Part shown: positions 18,866-29,930 of the stretch, piece by piece
Position numbering within the stretch: the stretch's first letter is position 1
Layout: each line of letters starts with the position of its first letter
Origin: Labia minor
Lineage: Eukaryota; Arthropoda; Insecta; Dermaptera; Spongiphoridae
Direction: 5' to 3'
Length of the DNA: 64,000 nt
Assembly: GCA_963082975.1 (NCBI GenBank)
Contig: OY720346.1
Location: 71,229,267 to 71,293,266, forward strand
Translations under genes and position numbers: made by a program
The notes under the pieces: model-generated
Seen by the model: only the letters and a program-made list of their open reading frames with translations
Databases searched by the model: none
Told to the model about the DNA's origin: nothing

Positions 18866-21181
18866 TATTTCTTATAAAAGTTTAAATTATTTTAATATTC
18901 AAGATTTATATTGTATAATCATAATATTAAAAATATTTAAATATACGTTTTAATAATTGAAAATAAATACAACTTTAATATAAAAAAAAAATTAAATAAA
19001 TTAGCATTGTATGTTTGTATTTAAATGAAAAAAAATATTGTTAAAGTTGATATTATAAATATATTATTCTAATATTTGTAAGTATTGCACAATTTTTAAA
19101 ATATATTATTGTAGAATAATAATATATAAACATTTTGTAATTTTGTTTTATTTTATTGAAATTAAATTATTTAAAAAATAATATTAAATAATTTATAAAA
19201 TTATTTTATTATTTAAGTCATAAATTATAAATATAATGTCTCTATTAAAATAAATACTATTCTTGTTCATTATATAGTAATTGAAGTTTTATTTAAAAAA
19301 TGGCGATTGTATTTAATATTTGTAATGTATATCTTAATTAATATTAATAATAATAATTCATTGAATATTAATAAATATTATAAAATGAAATTTGTGAATT
19401 TATTTTATTTTCCTTATTCAATCCCATATCCTTTCCTATATTCTTTATATATAATATAAAAATAAATCCTTATATTATATATCTATATAATATTTATTAT
19501 ATTGTTTCTCTCTTACTTTTATTTTAGTCTAATAAATTAATACAAGTTTGTAAAAATTTAAATAATTAAGAATATTTTTAATAAAGAGAACCCACGAATG
19601 TTTTGTTCTCGATTTTTAAATTAATAATTTATAATAATATATTATAATAATTAAAAATATTAAGATCAGTTAAAATAAGATGTTTTAGAACTTTCTAAAT
19701 ATGTATTTCTAGTAAATTCATGGTTTCAATTTTTTTCTAAATACATTTTCAAATTTCAATAAATTCTTATTCCAACTTTTGTCACAACCAAAAAAAAAAC
19801 CCTTGAATATCTTTTTTCTTGAACTACAATAGCACATCCGAAGTATCTTTGGCCAAGATCTCTTTTCAAGTAAACACAAAAGCTTTGAAAAAGTCGTTTT
19901 TGTTGCTTTCTCCTTTTTTTCATTCTTCTACAAGTAAACAAAATTCATTTGTTAATGAACAAGGAACCAAGTTAAAAATAAATTGTTTCATAGATTTTTC
20001 AAATACCTGAATATTTTTTTTTTCTTGAAAAATTATTTTAGATAATATATAAATTGAAATTTAATATAATATAATAATCTATTACATAACGAATAGCAAA
20101 ATGGGTTGGTAAGGCCATAACTCTATTTTGCCAATTTTTTTTTAAATGTTCGTTTAAGTCCAAGCATGGATCGAATAATTTCCGGGAAAACCCTAAATAC
20201 AGCCCTTTTCTTTTTCCCATTAAGGGTTGGGAAAATACTTTTAAATGCGGGCCAAAATACAATTTTCAAAATTTCTTCCGGGCCGGAGGACCATATTTCG
20301 AAAACACTAATAAACAAAATTTATCTTTTTTTTGTTAAGAGACGTATTGAACGAAAAATCAAAATAAGAGCCAATAAAAGCGTGTAAAAAATAAATACAA
20401 TTAACGACACAATTATCACATTAATATCAAATATTAATTTAAATAAATTAAGACAAAAAATATTAAAAATATTCTCTATTGAAACAAAATTTATAATTAT
20501 AAGGAATATTTTCAAATTCTGTGGTGTGGAAACAAAGGATTAGAAAAGAAAAATAAATAAATAAAACACGTTTTTCTTAATTAATATTTGGTTAATTTTT
20601 TTAAAATAATCTATGCAATAGAAAGCATTTATTCAAGCTTAGGAATGATATAAAAATATTTCATATATAACAAAACAATTTATATACCTATATATATATA
20701 TATTGAAAAGTTTTTATTTAGAATAATAAGAAAAAGAGGACGTTCAATTTTAATCGTTTTTTTAGTATTTATTTAATTTATATATATATTAATATATTTA
20801 TTTATATATATGGTAAAATGCGTACTTGTCTTTTCGTTATTATTTAATAATAATTTATCTTTTCAAGCTTAAAGTTTACAAATGATCTTTCTTTTGTTTT
20901 GTTTTTCTATAAAAATTAAAATTCTTGAGGTTTTATAAGAAAAAAAAATCAATTTTTTTTGACACCTCTATAAATATTTACTTTAATGTTGTTATTATTA
21001 TTATTGTTCATTTGGACTGTTAATTTCTACGTTATAACAAAAGTATTATTTTTCTTTTTATTTTGTTTTAATATAAGGAGAATGAACACAGAATATAGAA
21101 TTATATGAAATAACATGTCAAACACACACAAGTTTCCATAGGAAACAACAGAAATTATTTTTTCCAATTTTCTTTACTTTT
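18862..21181. repeat. Tandem-unit spacer, copy A, left part (matches 37862-40208)
   Basis: Nearly identical to 37862-40208 at an offset of about 19.0 kb, differing mainly in (TA)n length near 20690 and a few substitutions. AT-rich, no gene. Several 60-75-codon frames here are duplicated only because the DNA is. The third spacer copy (49791-50658) shares its two ends but lacks the ~1.55 kb corresponding to about 19190-20745. Confidence 0.8.
20200..20330 (+). mobile_element. Degenerate hAT MITE fragment
   Basis: GGGTTGGGAAAATACTTTTA, then GCGGGCCAAAAT and CCGGGCCGGAGGACC resemble the body of the hAT MITE at 24662-24848. Terminal repeats are eroded. Present in spacer B at the same relative position (39213-39343). 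Confidence 0.5.
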
Positions 21182-21375
21182 TACCACGTCTTTCTTAGCT
21201 TGCTTTCTTGTTTGTTTATCTGTTCGCGTCAAATCTTGCAATCGAAATTTCGACCACTTCCAGTCATCCAATCGCTCTGAAACTTTTCAGAGTTATGTAT
21301 TCTCGATGACAATACAATAAAATAACACATTCGTAGCTTGCAAGTGTTTAATTAGAGCATAATTAATGAATATTT
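21182..21375 (+). repeat. Repeat C, copy 1
   Basis: TTACCACGTCTTTCTTAGCT, a short TTGTTTG tract, then CTTGCAATCGAAATTTCGAC, CACTTCCAGTCATCCAATCG and CTGAAACTTTTCAGAG. Read on the minus strand it has the same plan as repeats A and B: a CACTTCC-type core, then a tetranucleotide (CAAA)n tract. A second copy is at 22492-22698, and the first marks the left edge of DNA present only in spacer copy A. Confidence 0.6.
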
Positions 21376-22149
21376 GTATTTTGTTAACTTAAAAAGGAGA
21401 AACAATAATAATACAACAAAAGGCCCTTTCCAAAACTTACCTTTCTCAATACATAATACAAAAGAAGAAAACAACAAAAGGGACTTTGTCAAAACATTAA
21501 AAATAAATAATACAGATGTCCATAGTCCGCTTGTTTAAAAAAATATTCAAGAGTTGATTCTAGTATGTATTAAATATATTCAATATATTAAATATTAAAT
21601 ATATTATTTTTGATCTAAACGAATAGAGAATGGATTTTACATAAAATTTGTAATCATTTCACAAATTAATAATATAATAAATGACACATTGTGAATTGAC
21701 GATAAAAATAAATATATTTCATTAGATCTTATTTTATTATACTAGCAAAAATTGTATAAATATATTTTTAATTTTCTTTCGAAATTAATTAAAAAATTTT
21801 AAAATATTTTAAATATAAAAAATATTGATACAATATCTAATACAAAAACGAGGCGGGATGCAAATATAATACATTAATTAATAATAATAATCAAAATATT
21901 AAAATCCGTTTAAATAAGAAGTTTGAAAAAATGTTCAGGTCGCTCCCCTCCAACTAAATGACAGTCCTGATCGTATGTTCCATGCTGCGAATTAAATTTG
22001 GATTAAGCATCATAAATTCTAAAATAATAATTAAATAAATATCAAATAACGATTAGATATTTATTAAATGAATTACTAATAAATAATATTCAATCTAATG
22101 AAATAAAGAATCTCTATATATTATATACACGGTAAATGTATTAGAAAAA
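21376..22149. other. AT-rich filler inside the copy-A-specific segment
   Basis: Includes AAAAAGGAGAAACAATAATA-type text related to the 3' flank of gene 1, and a diverged copy (21735-21870) of the repeat at 8685-9190. No gene. Confidence 0.4.
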
Positions 22150-22491
22150 ATAAAAAGCCATTTTTTTTTATGAAGAATTTTGATTTTTTTAAATTATAAT
22201 TTCTGACTTTTGATTGATTACATTTAAAATAATTTTAAAGTTATAATTTCGTCTTTACAAAGGGAGATAAAAAATTAATAAAATCAAAATATTGAAAAAA
22301 TATAATAGGGAGGTAGAAAAAAGGTTCAAACTCCCCTCTTCTTATTTTTACTTAACGGGTCTTCTGATTGGTTGCCTGTTTCGACACACCTTTTTTCGAC
22401 TTAAACGCCACCCTCAATTTCCTTCAGCTATCATTTGCTCTCTGCATCTCACCAAGTCATCATTAGCACTCTTGCTAACTGAGTGTATTTT
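22150..22491 (+). promoter_or_regulatory. Orphan copy of the F-box-like promoter block
   Basis: Carries the whole block: CTTCTGATTGGTTGCCTG (inverted CCAAT), CGACACACCTTTTTTCGACT, TTCAGCTATCATTTGCTCTC and the leader to AACTGAGTGTATTTT, where it jumps into repeat C. No F-box-like gene follows. A 105-codon frame over it is a chance reading across promoter and repeat. It is absent from spacer copies B and C. Confidence 0.65.
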
Positions 22492-22698
22492 ATTACCACG
22501 TTTTTTTCTTATTAGCTTGCTTTCTTGTTTGTTTGTTTGTTTATTTATCTGTTCGGGTCAAATCTTGCAATCGAAATTTCGACCACTTCCAGTCATCCAA
22601 TCGCTCTGAAACTTTTCAGAGTAATGTATTCTGGATGACAATACAATAAAATAACACATAGCTTGCAAGTGTTTAATTAGAGCATAATTAATGAATAT
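22492..22698 (+). repeat. Repeat C, copy 2
   Basis: Matches 21182-21375 with an expanded (TTTG)n tract (CTTGTTTGTTTGTTTGTTTA). The sequence continues to ATTAATGAATAT as in copy 1. Confidence 0.6.
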
Positions 22699-23054
22699 AA
22701 TTTTGTATGGGAAAATCAAAACAAAAAGTGTAAATATTTAAATTTGAAAAAACCGTTAAAAACCCGTTAAAAGAATAATATAATATGTATAATATTTAAA
22801 ATGTAAATAAATTTGAAAGAAGGTATATTAATGTTTTGTACTGTAATTTAGAAAACAAAATTTAAATTTATGATGAGTTTTAGGCAATAAAGAATTAAAA
22901 TATGACAAATTTAAAAATTTCTCTTTATAATTCAATTTAAATTTATTACTTTCAGGATAATAGTATTTCATGACTATTAAAGTCAATCAAAAAACTTAAA
23001 AGTAGTATAGGTCAAGTGAAATCGATTGCAATATATGAAGACTAAAAAGTAGAA

Positions 23055-23909
23055 AATAATACTTTATATAAAAAAAAACTTTTTTAAAAAACCACGTTTT
23101 TAACGCACTAAAAAGAAGAAAATAATTTTTCTGAAACCCCATAGGTACTGACATTACAAACAAGAGATATGATTTGAAGAAAATTTTCTATAACGTAAAA
23201 CGTGGGGCGCAACTATGGCTAAAATATTCTGTATCGTATAAAAATTTATAAATAAATGTTATTAGGTACAAATTAATAGGATAAATGAATTCATATTTTA
23301 ATTAGCTTCAAAAAGTAAAGCTTATAGCTTATCGAAATTTTTAAAAGAGGTAAATTTAATTTATGAAAAGATTACCTTTAGATTACTAATAATATTCACT
23401 TTTAAAAAATTCTGATAAAAAATGACATCCTAACAATATTCTGGTAAATAATATAACAAATTTAACTTGAAGAAATCTAAAACTAAATTTTGCTACTGCA
23501 AAACTTCTAGCAAATATTTAATATTTATGTTAATAAAATTTCTAAAGTGTAAATTGAAGATGTTTATTTAATATTAAGGAATTAATTTTCCAAAAAAAAT
23601 TTACATTAATAAAAGTATTCTGTTGGATTACTAATAATATTCCCTTTTACAAAAAGTCTGGTAAAAAATATAAAACTTAAAATATAAATCCATGGATATT
23701 GAAATAAATTAATCAAAGAAATTATATTGCATTTAAAAAATTTATTATTATTTGCGCCCCACGTTTTACGTTATAGAAAATTTTCTTCAAATCATATCTC
23801 TTGTTTGTAATGTCAGTACCTATGGGGTTTCAGAAAAATTATTTTCTTCTTTTTAGTGCGTTAAAAACGTGGTTTTTTAAAAAAGTTTTTTTTTATATAA
23901 AGTATTATT
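23055..23909. mobile_element. 855-bp foldback element with perfect 158-bp inverted arms
   Basis: The left arm (23055-23212, starting AATAATACTTTATATAAAAA) and the right arm (23752-23909) appear identical in inverted orientation through ACGCACTAAAAAGAAGAAAA, CCCCATAGGTACTGACATTA and AACGTAAAACGTGGGGCGCA. The 540-bp centre is AT-rich and non-coding. The right arm ends exactly at the junction where spacer copy A rejoins copy B (GTTAAAATCAGAAAG), so this element forms one border of the copy-A-specific 2.7 kb. Confidence 0.75.
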
Positions 23910-24389
23910 GTTAAAATCAGAAAGAATCAATCAATCAATCACACAACACGTTCTCACATAATATTCTCTCATATTTAAACATTACACATAATCTCATCAA
24001 GTTTATTTATTAATTTTATTATATTTATTAATACCTAATTCACAGAGCCGTCGTTCAAATAATTTAAACTAACATAAATAAAAAAATATAGTCATAAAAC
24101 ATACACTCCTTAAATTTACGTATTAATGAACTGAAATACAGAAAAGTATGTCCTGTGGATATAACATATATATATATATTTCGTAATTTGATTAAAATAT
24201 ATTTTTAATTTTATTTTATTTATAATATTTTGTATTTAACGAAGCGCTTAAACATACGTATTAATGCACTGAAAGAGAGAAAAGTATGGTCTGTGGATAT
24301 AACAATCTATATTTCGTAATTTATTCGAAAATATAGAGAGAAAATTTATCTTTATTAAACTGAAAGCAATTGAATGATCTCTCTCATAC

Positions 24390-25724
24390 ATTAAAACCAG
24401 AGGTTTGAGAAAAATAATTATAATAAGTGACTCTCAAAGTGCCCTCCTTGCTATCAGAGAATATAAAGCTGCACATCCTCTGATACAAAAATACAAGAAT
24501 TCCATTATGAATGTTCAAGTGGAGAATCGCATATCTACTTTTTATGGATCCCCGGGCATAAATGCATCAAGGGGAAGGAGGCTGCCTACGAATTAGCTAA
24601 AATAGAAGATAACAAAATAGAGTGGGACTTTCTTGAAATCTATTTAAATGACTTTCTTAAGCAGGGGTGGGCAAATACTTTTAACCGCGGGCAAAATAAA
24701 ATTTTGAAAAAACTGTTTTTTTTATAAGGCCATAATGAATGAATGAAAGATAGAAATAAGAGCCAAACTTTTTAAAAAGACCAGCGGGCCGGATAAAATA
24801 AACAAAAGGGCCGAATCCGGCCCGCGGGCCGGCTATTGTCCACCCCTGCTCTTAAGTATATGAAAAATAAAATCTATACCATTTGGACTCAAGAGTGGGA
24901 GAGGAATAGCGCATTACTTAAGAGAGTCAAATCATTCATTTGTCCACTAGAAAATATTCAATATCAAGAAGAGAGCAGGCCAATCTGTCATGTCTCAGAA
25001 TAGGCCACTGCTATTTTTCCCATCTGAATCTGAAAGAAATGCCCCTTGGTGCGCAATATGCGTTATGGGAGTCACAGTGGAGCATGTTCTTGTCAAATGC
25101 CAGTCATCGACAAGAAGATCATGTAAAATTAATTTGAATATCAGACATTTATTGGAAAAGATTGAAAATTTTGAGAATTTGTTTAGGTTTCTACATAGGT
25201 TTAGATTGCTATACATAATATAATATTTATTATTTATTTACTATCTATTATTAATTTATTATTAATTTATTATTTATTTATTTATTATTTATATATTTGT
25301 AAATATAAATTGTTTCATTGTTGTTATTATTTTCTGCATAGTTTATTTTTGTCATTTTTATTATTATATTCTAGTCATGTTCAATGGGGACCCCTTTATA
25401 GTCACTTTTTGAGCGATTTTTTTTATTATTTATTTATCTATTTATTGTATGTTGTATTTATTAATTGGGTAATTATTAAATAAATTGTTTTGGGGTTTGG
25501 AAGGAAAAATCATTCTTTCCAAGTGATCTATCCTGGGAGCTTTGAGTCTGACACAATGGCATCGGTCAGGATTCTGTAATTTACTGTTTGCCTGGCTGTG
25601 CCCCGGTGAAGAAGATGAAATTCTCCCTGTAGGAATTTATCTTTTACGATGGATGATTTCTTTAAGGCATAAATAGGTCGTAGTAGCTGAAGTGCGTCGA
25701 TCCTCAAATAATAATAATAATATT
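24390..25724 (+). pseudogene. Non-LTR retrotransposon 3' end (RNase H and terminal zinc-finger region), degenerate
   Basis: The first open part gives IIIISDSQSALLAIREYK and HPLIQKYKNSI, the D-S-Q-S-A-L motif of LINE-type RNase H domains. In the next frame come IPGHKCIKGKEAAYELAKIE and, after the hAT MITE insertion, IWTQEWERNSALLKRVKSF. The downstream pieces LRIGHCYFSHLNLKEMP and CAICVMGVTVEHVLVKCQ correspond to the ...GH..L..L....PC..C....TVEHIL..C tail of R1/I/Jockey-type polyproteins. At least two frame changes and the insertion kill it. The 3' UTR (25500-25700) ends GTGCGTCGATCCTC and an (AAT)n tail, as expected for a 5'-truncated insert. Confidence 0.7.
24662..24848. mobile_element. 187-bp hAT MITE inserted in the LINE
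   Basis: Ends CAGGGGTGGGCAAATACTTT and (reverse complement) CAGGGGTGGACAATAGCC. Flanked by TTCTTAAG and CTCTTAAG, a 7/8 match to an 8-bp TSD. The body has GGGCCGGATAAAA and CCGGCCCGCGGGCCGG. Present at the identical site in copy B, so it predates the duplication. Confidence 0.8.
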
Positions 25725-25894
25725 TCGTAATTTGATTTTATTTATATTTATAATATTTGGTATTTAAAAAAGCTCTGTTGTCTTAATTATTTTTTTTTTA
25801 ATTAATATAAAATAAAATATAATATTTTTAAAATATCTATCAGTTTTAACCAGGCACAAGGAGTTTAAGATTCATTTTATCCATTCTAAATTCA

Positions 25895-26150
25895 TCAAAA
25901 GTTTAATGTAATTTTGTCAAGGAAGGGGAAAAAATTAGCTTGAATTCGGATTACCAATCCTAAAGAAATACACAATCCTAGATTAGTTGCCCAATCGCCA
26001 TAAACCTGAAGTGACCATCCTGCAATTAATGTAAATATACATCCAAATGTTTCTGCGCCAGCATTAATTGCTGAAGTGGAAGTTCCAGCTGAAAAGAAGA
26101 TATGTTAATTCAGCTGCAAATTGATAGCCCACAGCGATATACCCAGACAG
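25895..26150 (-). pseudogene. FLVCR-type MFS transporter gene fragment
   Basis: On the minus strand, SGYIAVGYQFAAELTY is followed after a +1 frame change (26098) by AGTSTSAINAGAETFG, CIFTLIAGW and then YGDWATNLGLCISLGLVI, ending at a TGA at 25895. This tracks the FLVCR family (haem/choline/ethanolamine transporters of the major facilitator superfamily) around the GY.PVGFEFAAELTYP...EGTS...NA.AQ.FG region and the two transmembrane segments after it. The fragment is cut at 26150 by repeat A. The rest of the gene is not in the window. It is carried along in both spacer copies. Probably a captured or processed gene piece; a diverged exon of a larger gene is less likely because of the frame change. 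Confidence 0.62.
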
Positions 26151-26507
26151 AAGTTGACCTGTGGCCAGGTCCGAACCGACCGACGGTTTGAAGTAAATTA
26201 ATTTCCAGCTACAGAAACAATTTCAAATAATTTTAATATATCTATTACTGTAATAAAAAACAGATATGGATATAACATAAATATTTTTAATTTTATTTTA
26301 TTTATAATATATATGTAAGACCAGGCTGTGACGTCATGAATGGCTGGGTGACTTCATATAATTTTAATTAAGAAAAAACTAATAAAGATGATTTTTCTCG
26401 AGAATAAAACCAATACAAAGTGCATCATTCGTGGTGATATGTAAAAATCTCCACATGTGAAATTTGTTATGAAAACAATACCTCCCTTACTATCGTCGGT
26501 CGGTAAA
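26151..26507 (+). repeat. Repeat A, internally deleted copy
   Basis: Has both ends (AAGTTGACCTGTGGCC and TCGGTCGGTAAA) but lacks the CACTTCCGG core and the tetranucleotide array. It interrupts the FLVCR-like fragment. Confidence 0.7.
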
Positions 26508-27702
26508 TAGAATATTGTTTAATTTTTTTAAAAATTATTATCAGTGACTATAATCAACAGTCAATGTTATTAATTTGAAATAAAGTAAATTATACAATAT
26601 GATTTTGACAATATTTTTGAGTATATATTATATTATTTGTCTCATAGGACAATTACAAAAGCATCAACATAATTTTTTAATTGAATCATGATTAAATAAT
26701 ACTGCCACTCTCGGTAAATTCACTCATTATATTTAAACTGAATTAAACTATTACCTATGCGAAAGAATGAAATTGGATAATTAAACATTAGAGATCAAAT
26801 ATATATAGGGATGGAAATGTTTCATATTTAGACTGCTCATGGAAGTGTAAACAGATCAGCCTTCAATTACTGTTTGATGTGGGAAGAGGTAATTAAGCCA
26901 TATTCGTTTTGAGCAGGGCTTCGAACCGGAACTGAACCGAAAACCGAAAAAACCGGTATTTTTGTCGGAAATAAAACCGGAGCTGAACCGAAAAAAATAA
27001 TATCGGTTTATTTCAGTTCAGTACGTGTTCAATCCAGAGTTGCCAGAAGAGGTGTTTTGGCAACACACAAGCCCGAATTTTTTTCAATTAGTTATGCCTC
27101 AGTGCGAGCATGGTGTCGCTAAAAACTTTGTTTCAAAAATTAGTGTCCTAGTCATACTCTCCCTTCGGTTGTGTTGGCAGCGTCTCGTAGTCGCAATACA
27201 GAATTTAATGTTTTCATCGTTTGTTTAATACTGATATTTTGATTTAATGATAACGTAAGTATTAATTTTTTAAATTATTTATTCCATTTGTTACAGGGTT
27301 ATGTATTAATATAAAGAAAAAGATTCATAAATATAAATAAAATTATTAAATACATTTAAAGCTTTATTTAAGTTTTATATAATATTTAATTATTTAAAAT
27401 TAGATGAAATCTTGTCTTGATAAAGCTTATTTTTATAGTCTTTATAATTTAAAGTCATTTGGGTCTAAAATATAAAAACAAAATAAATACAATAATTATT
27501 TACAGTAATAAATAATATAAATAATATTAATATTCTAAGTTATTAAATAATAAATAAACAATTATTAAATAAGTATTAAATAATAATCATATTCTAGTTC
27601 TAAGGGAATAATATTTTTTATTTTGTTACAAACACAGAGATAAATAAATGTAATGCTTTTCTAATATCGCATCCTAGCCTAGTGTTTTATTATTATATTA
27701 TG

Positions 27703-28335
27703 CAGTGGTGTACCTAGGGGGCGGGGGTGCGGTCCGCACCGGGCGGCACTTATCTTGGGGCGGCATTTTTTATATTTAGTTATAGTTGTAAAAAGCAACT
27801 TATTCATTTCATATTTATTTTTATTCTTTCTTGAATAATAAATGATTATTATGATTATTATAAGTTTACTAATTGATTTATATAAATTTTAGTGTAAATT
27901 TTGAATTCTAATTCCAAGAACAGGATAATAATTTTATTTTATTGTATTCATTAAAATTCGTTGAATTCGTAAACGCATCTTTAAGATTTTGTTCGGCAAA
28001 ATTATCTTCGTTCTACAATGAGTCAATTAAGACTACAAAATCTTGCAATATTGTCAATAGAACAAGAAATTACAAATAATATAAATTTTGAGAGCATTAT
28101 ACACGATTTTTCTAGTATGAAAGCTAGAAGAGTAAATATTATATAAATATGTTTACGAGTGCATACAAATATGTGTAAAAAAATTTACTCTGTGTATTAA
28201 TTAATATTGATTAAATAACATAATAATTTATTTAATTGCATTAATTTATAAATACCACTATTTGATTGACTTATAATAAAAAGGGCGGCAAACTGGAGAT
28301 CGCCCCGGGCGGCAAAAGTTCTAGGTACGCCAATG
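27703..28335 (+). mobile_element. 633-bp non-autonomous hAT element, innermost of the nest
   Basis: Ends CAGTGGTGTACCTAG and CATTGGCGTACCTAG (reverse complement), flanked by a perfect 8-bp TSD, ATATTATG (27695-27702 and 28336-28343). Subterminal GGGCGGCA words occur on both sides. Encodes only a remnant of the transposase C-terminus. Confidence 0.82.
28018..28146 (+). pseudogene. hAT transposase C-terminal remnant (ZMYM1-like type)
   Basis: A 42-codon frame with QNLAILSIEQEI, then IIHDFSSMKARR. The L-A-x-L-S-I-E-x-E-x...DF...KARK pattern is the very end of TTF/ZMYM1-type hAT transposases. All upstream catalytic sequence has been lost, as expected for a non-autonomous derivative. Confidence 0.6.
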
Positions 28336-28445
28336 ATATTATGTAAAACTTAAATAAAGCTTTATTCAAATTTATTTAATAATTTTATTTATATTTATGA
28401 ATCATTTTCTTTATATTAATACATAACCCTGTAATATAATATTTT

Positions 28446-28482
28446 TACCGACCGACGATAGTAAGGGAGGTATTGTTTTCTT
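28446..28482 (-). repeat. Repeat A, terminal fragment
   Basis: Only TTTTTACCGACCGACGATAG and the following GTAAGGGAGGTATTGTTTTC are present, next to the foldback arm. Confidence 0.55.
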
Positions 28483-28606
28483 TCAATTTCCTTTATTATT
28501 ATCAATTATATAAATTTCAATTGATATATTGATAATAACTATTTTGTACAATTTATTTTATTTTTAATTTATTTATTTTTGTTTTTTTTTCTTTCTTTGA
28601 ATTTAG

Positions 28607-28817
28607 AATTGGGAGAAATAAGACTAACACTAGCAGGGATTTTTTTACATATAACAAAACAGAAAATAAAAACATTTGTAATATATTCGACACTTCTTTA
28701 AAGGGAAATCATGCTGCAAATTTGGAACGATATTTAAAACGACATCACAATAATGAATTCAAAGATGTGCAGCAAAAAAAGAAGATCAATTCATCAAGAT
28801 TGTATCAATTCATGTAG
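28607..28817 (+). pseudogene. BED zinc-finger exon of a hAT transposase
   Basis: After a pyrimidine-rich tract and TTTAG at 28602-28606, the frame reads NICNIFDTSLKGNHAANLER, then YLKRHHNNEF. This is a BED finger (C...C...N..L.RHL...H) in which the second Cys has become Phe (CNIF in place of CxxC). The frame stops at 28815, without the downstream transposase core. Confidence 0.6.
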
Positions 28818-29070
28818 TATGATTTAGGGTGGTAGCAAAAAATATTTTTCGGGCGCTAATTTATGGCAAACTCGGCATACTCCGACCTAAATTTCTAATA
28901 CAAATAAAAGGTCTTTAAAATTAATTAATCGGAACTGAACAGAAAACCGAAAACCGAAAAAAACCGTTATTTTTGCCGGAACGAAAACCGGAACCGAACT
29001 GATATTTTTTTTTATTGAACCGGAACGAAAACCGAAACGAAAAAAATAACGGTTCGAAGCCCTGGTTTTA

Positions 29071-29930
29071 ACCTCACTCTTCGTTTTTTTTTGGTTTGGA
29101 TTAAAAAATTAATTAATTAAATAATTTTCCTATATCCAAACCGAACCGAATAAAATCAAAGAGTGGGGTGGTGGCTAAAAGTATATATATATATTCAGTT
29201 TTTAGAATTGGCCCAAACTGAGTGAATTTTCATAAAATAATAAACTTTTATCACATTCCCCATTACGATTTCGGGACTTTATTAACTAAACGGTATAAAT
29301 TTGCCTTTTGTTGTATTATTATTGTTTGTCCTTTTCAATTAAAAACAAAATACAATTTTTAAAAGAAACTAACAATAATATAAATATAAATTTTTATTAT
29401 AAAATAAGGTTTTTCTCATGGACTTGAAAGAATCAAATACTTTTTCTATAAGCCTGACAAAGTTTATGGATGTATTCTTTCATACACAACGAAAAATATT
29501 ATTTGAAATATATTATTAAATGAATATTAAAACTTTCAATAAATATTTGATAATACACTTTATGAATTTATTTTGTCGTACTTGTTTAATTCCAATATCC
29601 TTAATTTTAATTTATAATTATGAAATAAAAATCATAAAAATCCTTCATTTACTACTTGCTGTCACTTTATAAATAGAAATTATATTTGATTCATTTATTT
29701 TATGGATTTTTCATCAAAATGAGAATTATATTTAATTACTTGTAATACAATTAACGATTAATTACTTTTAGTAACTAACTCCTTTTGTTTTACTCCGATT
29801 ATTATTATTCTGAAGCATACAATTTGAATTCAGGATAGATTTTCATTTTGAAGATAATTATGAATATTTTATACCATTAAAATTAATGATGAATTCTCTG
29901 GCGAGATAGTAAAGATATATATTATGTACA
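29071..29930. repeat. Small foldback plus upstream block D (copy ahead of gene 4)
   Basis: 29071-29172 is a ~100-bp foldback (CTCACTCTTCG...TTGGTTTGGAT against ATATCCAAACCG...AAGAGTGGGGT). 29575-29925 is block D, also found ahead of genes 3 and 5. No gene. Confidence 0.55.

Larger units (their letters stand above)
27294..28441. repeat. Foldback with ~95-bp arms inside the hAT element
   Basis: Arms 27294-27395 and 28343-28441 are inverted copies starting TTACAGGGTTATGTATTAAT and sharing GATTCATAAATATAAATAAA and AAGCTTTATTTAAGTTTTA. A second hAT element sits in the inner edge of the right arm. Confidence 0.65.
26914..29064 (+). mobile_element. hAT element with BED exon, internally deleted and nested
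   Basis: Terminal inverted repeats begin CAGGGCTTCGAACCGGAACT on the left and CAGGGCTTCGAACCG (reverse complement) on the right, followed on both sides by many CCGAAAACCG/CCGGAAC words. The flanks GTTTTGAG and GTTTTAAC are a partly decayed 8-bp TSD. Inside are a possible 5' exon region (27025-27228), a foldback, another hAT insertion and a BED zinc-finger exon. The catalytic part of a transposase is missing. Confidence 0.7.

Noticed and set aside
19756..20515. Six small frames duplicated in both spacers (also 38769-39528)
   Set aside because: Their conservation reflects near-identical segmental duplication; they overlap each other on both strands and lack family features.
22292..22609. 105-codon frame
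   Set aside because: Spans the orphan promoter block and repeat C; the other promoter copies do not keep this frame.
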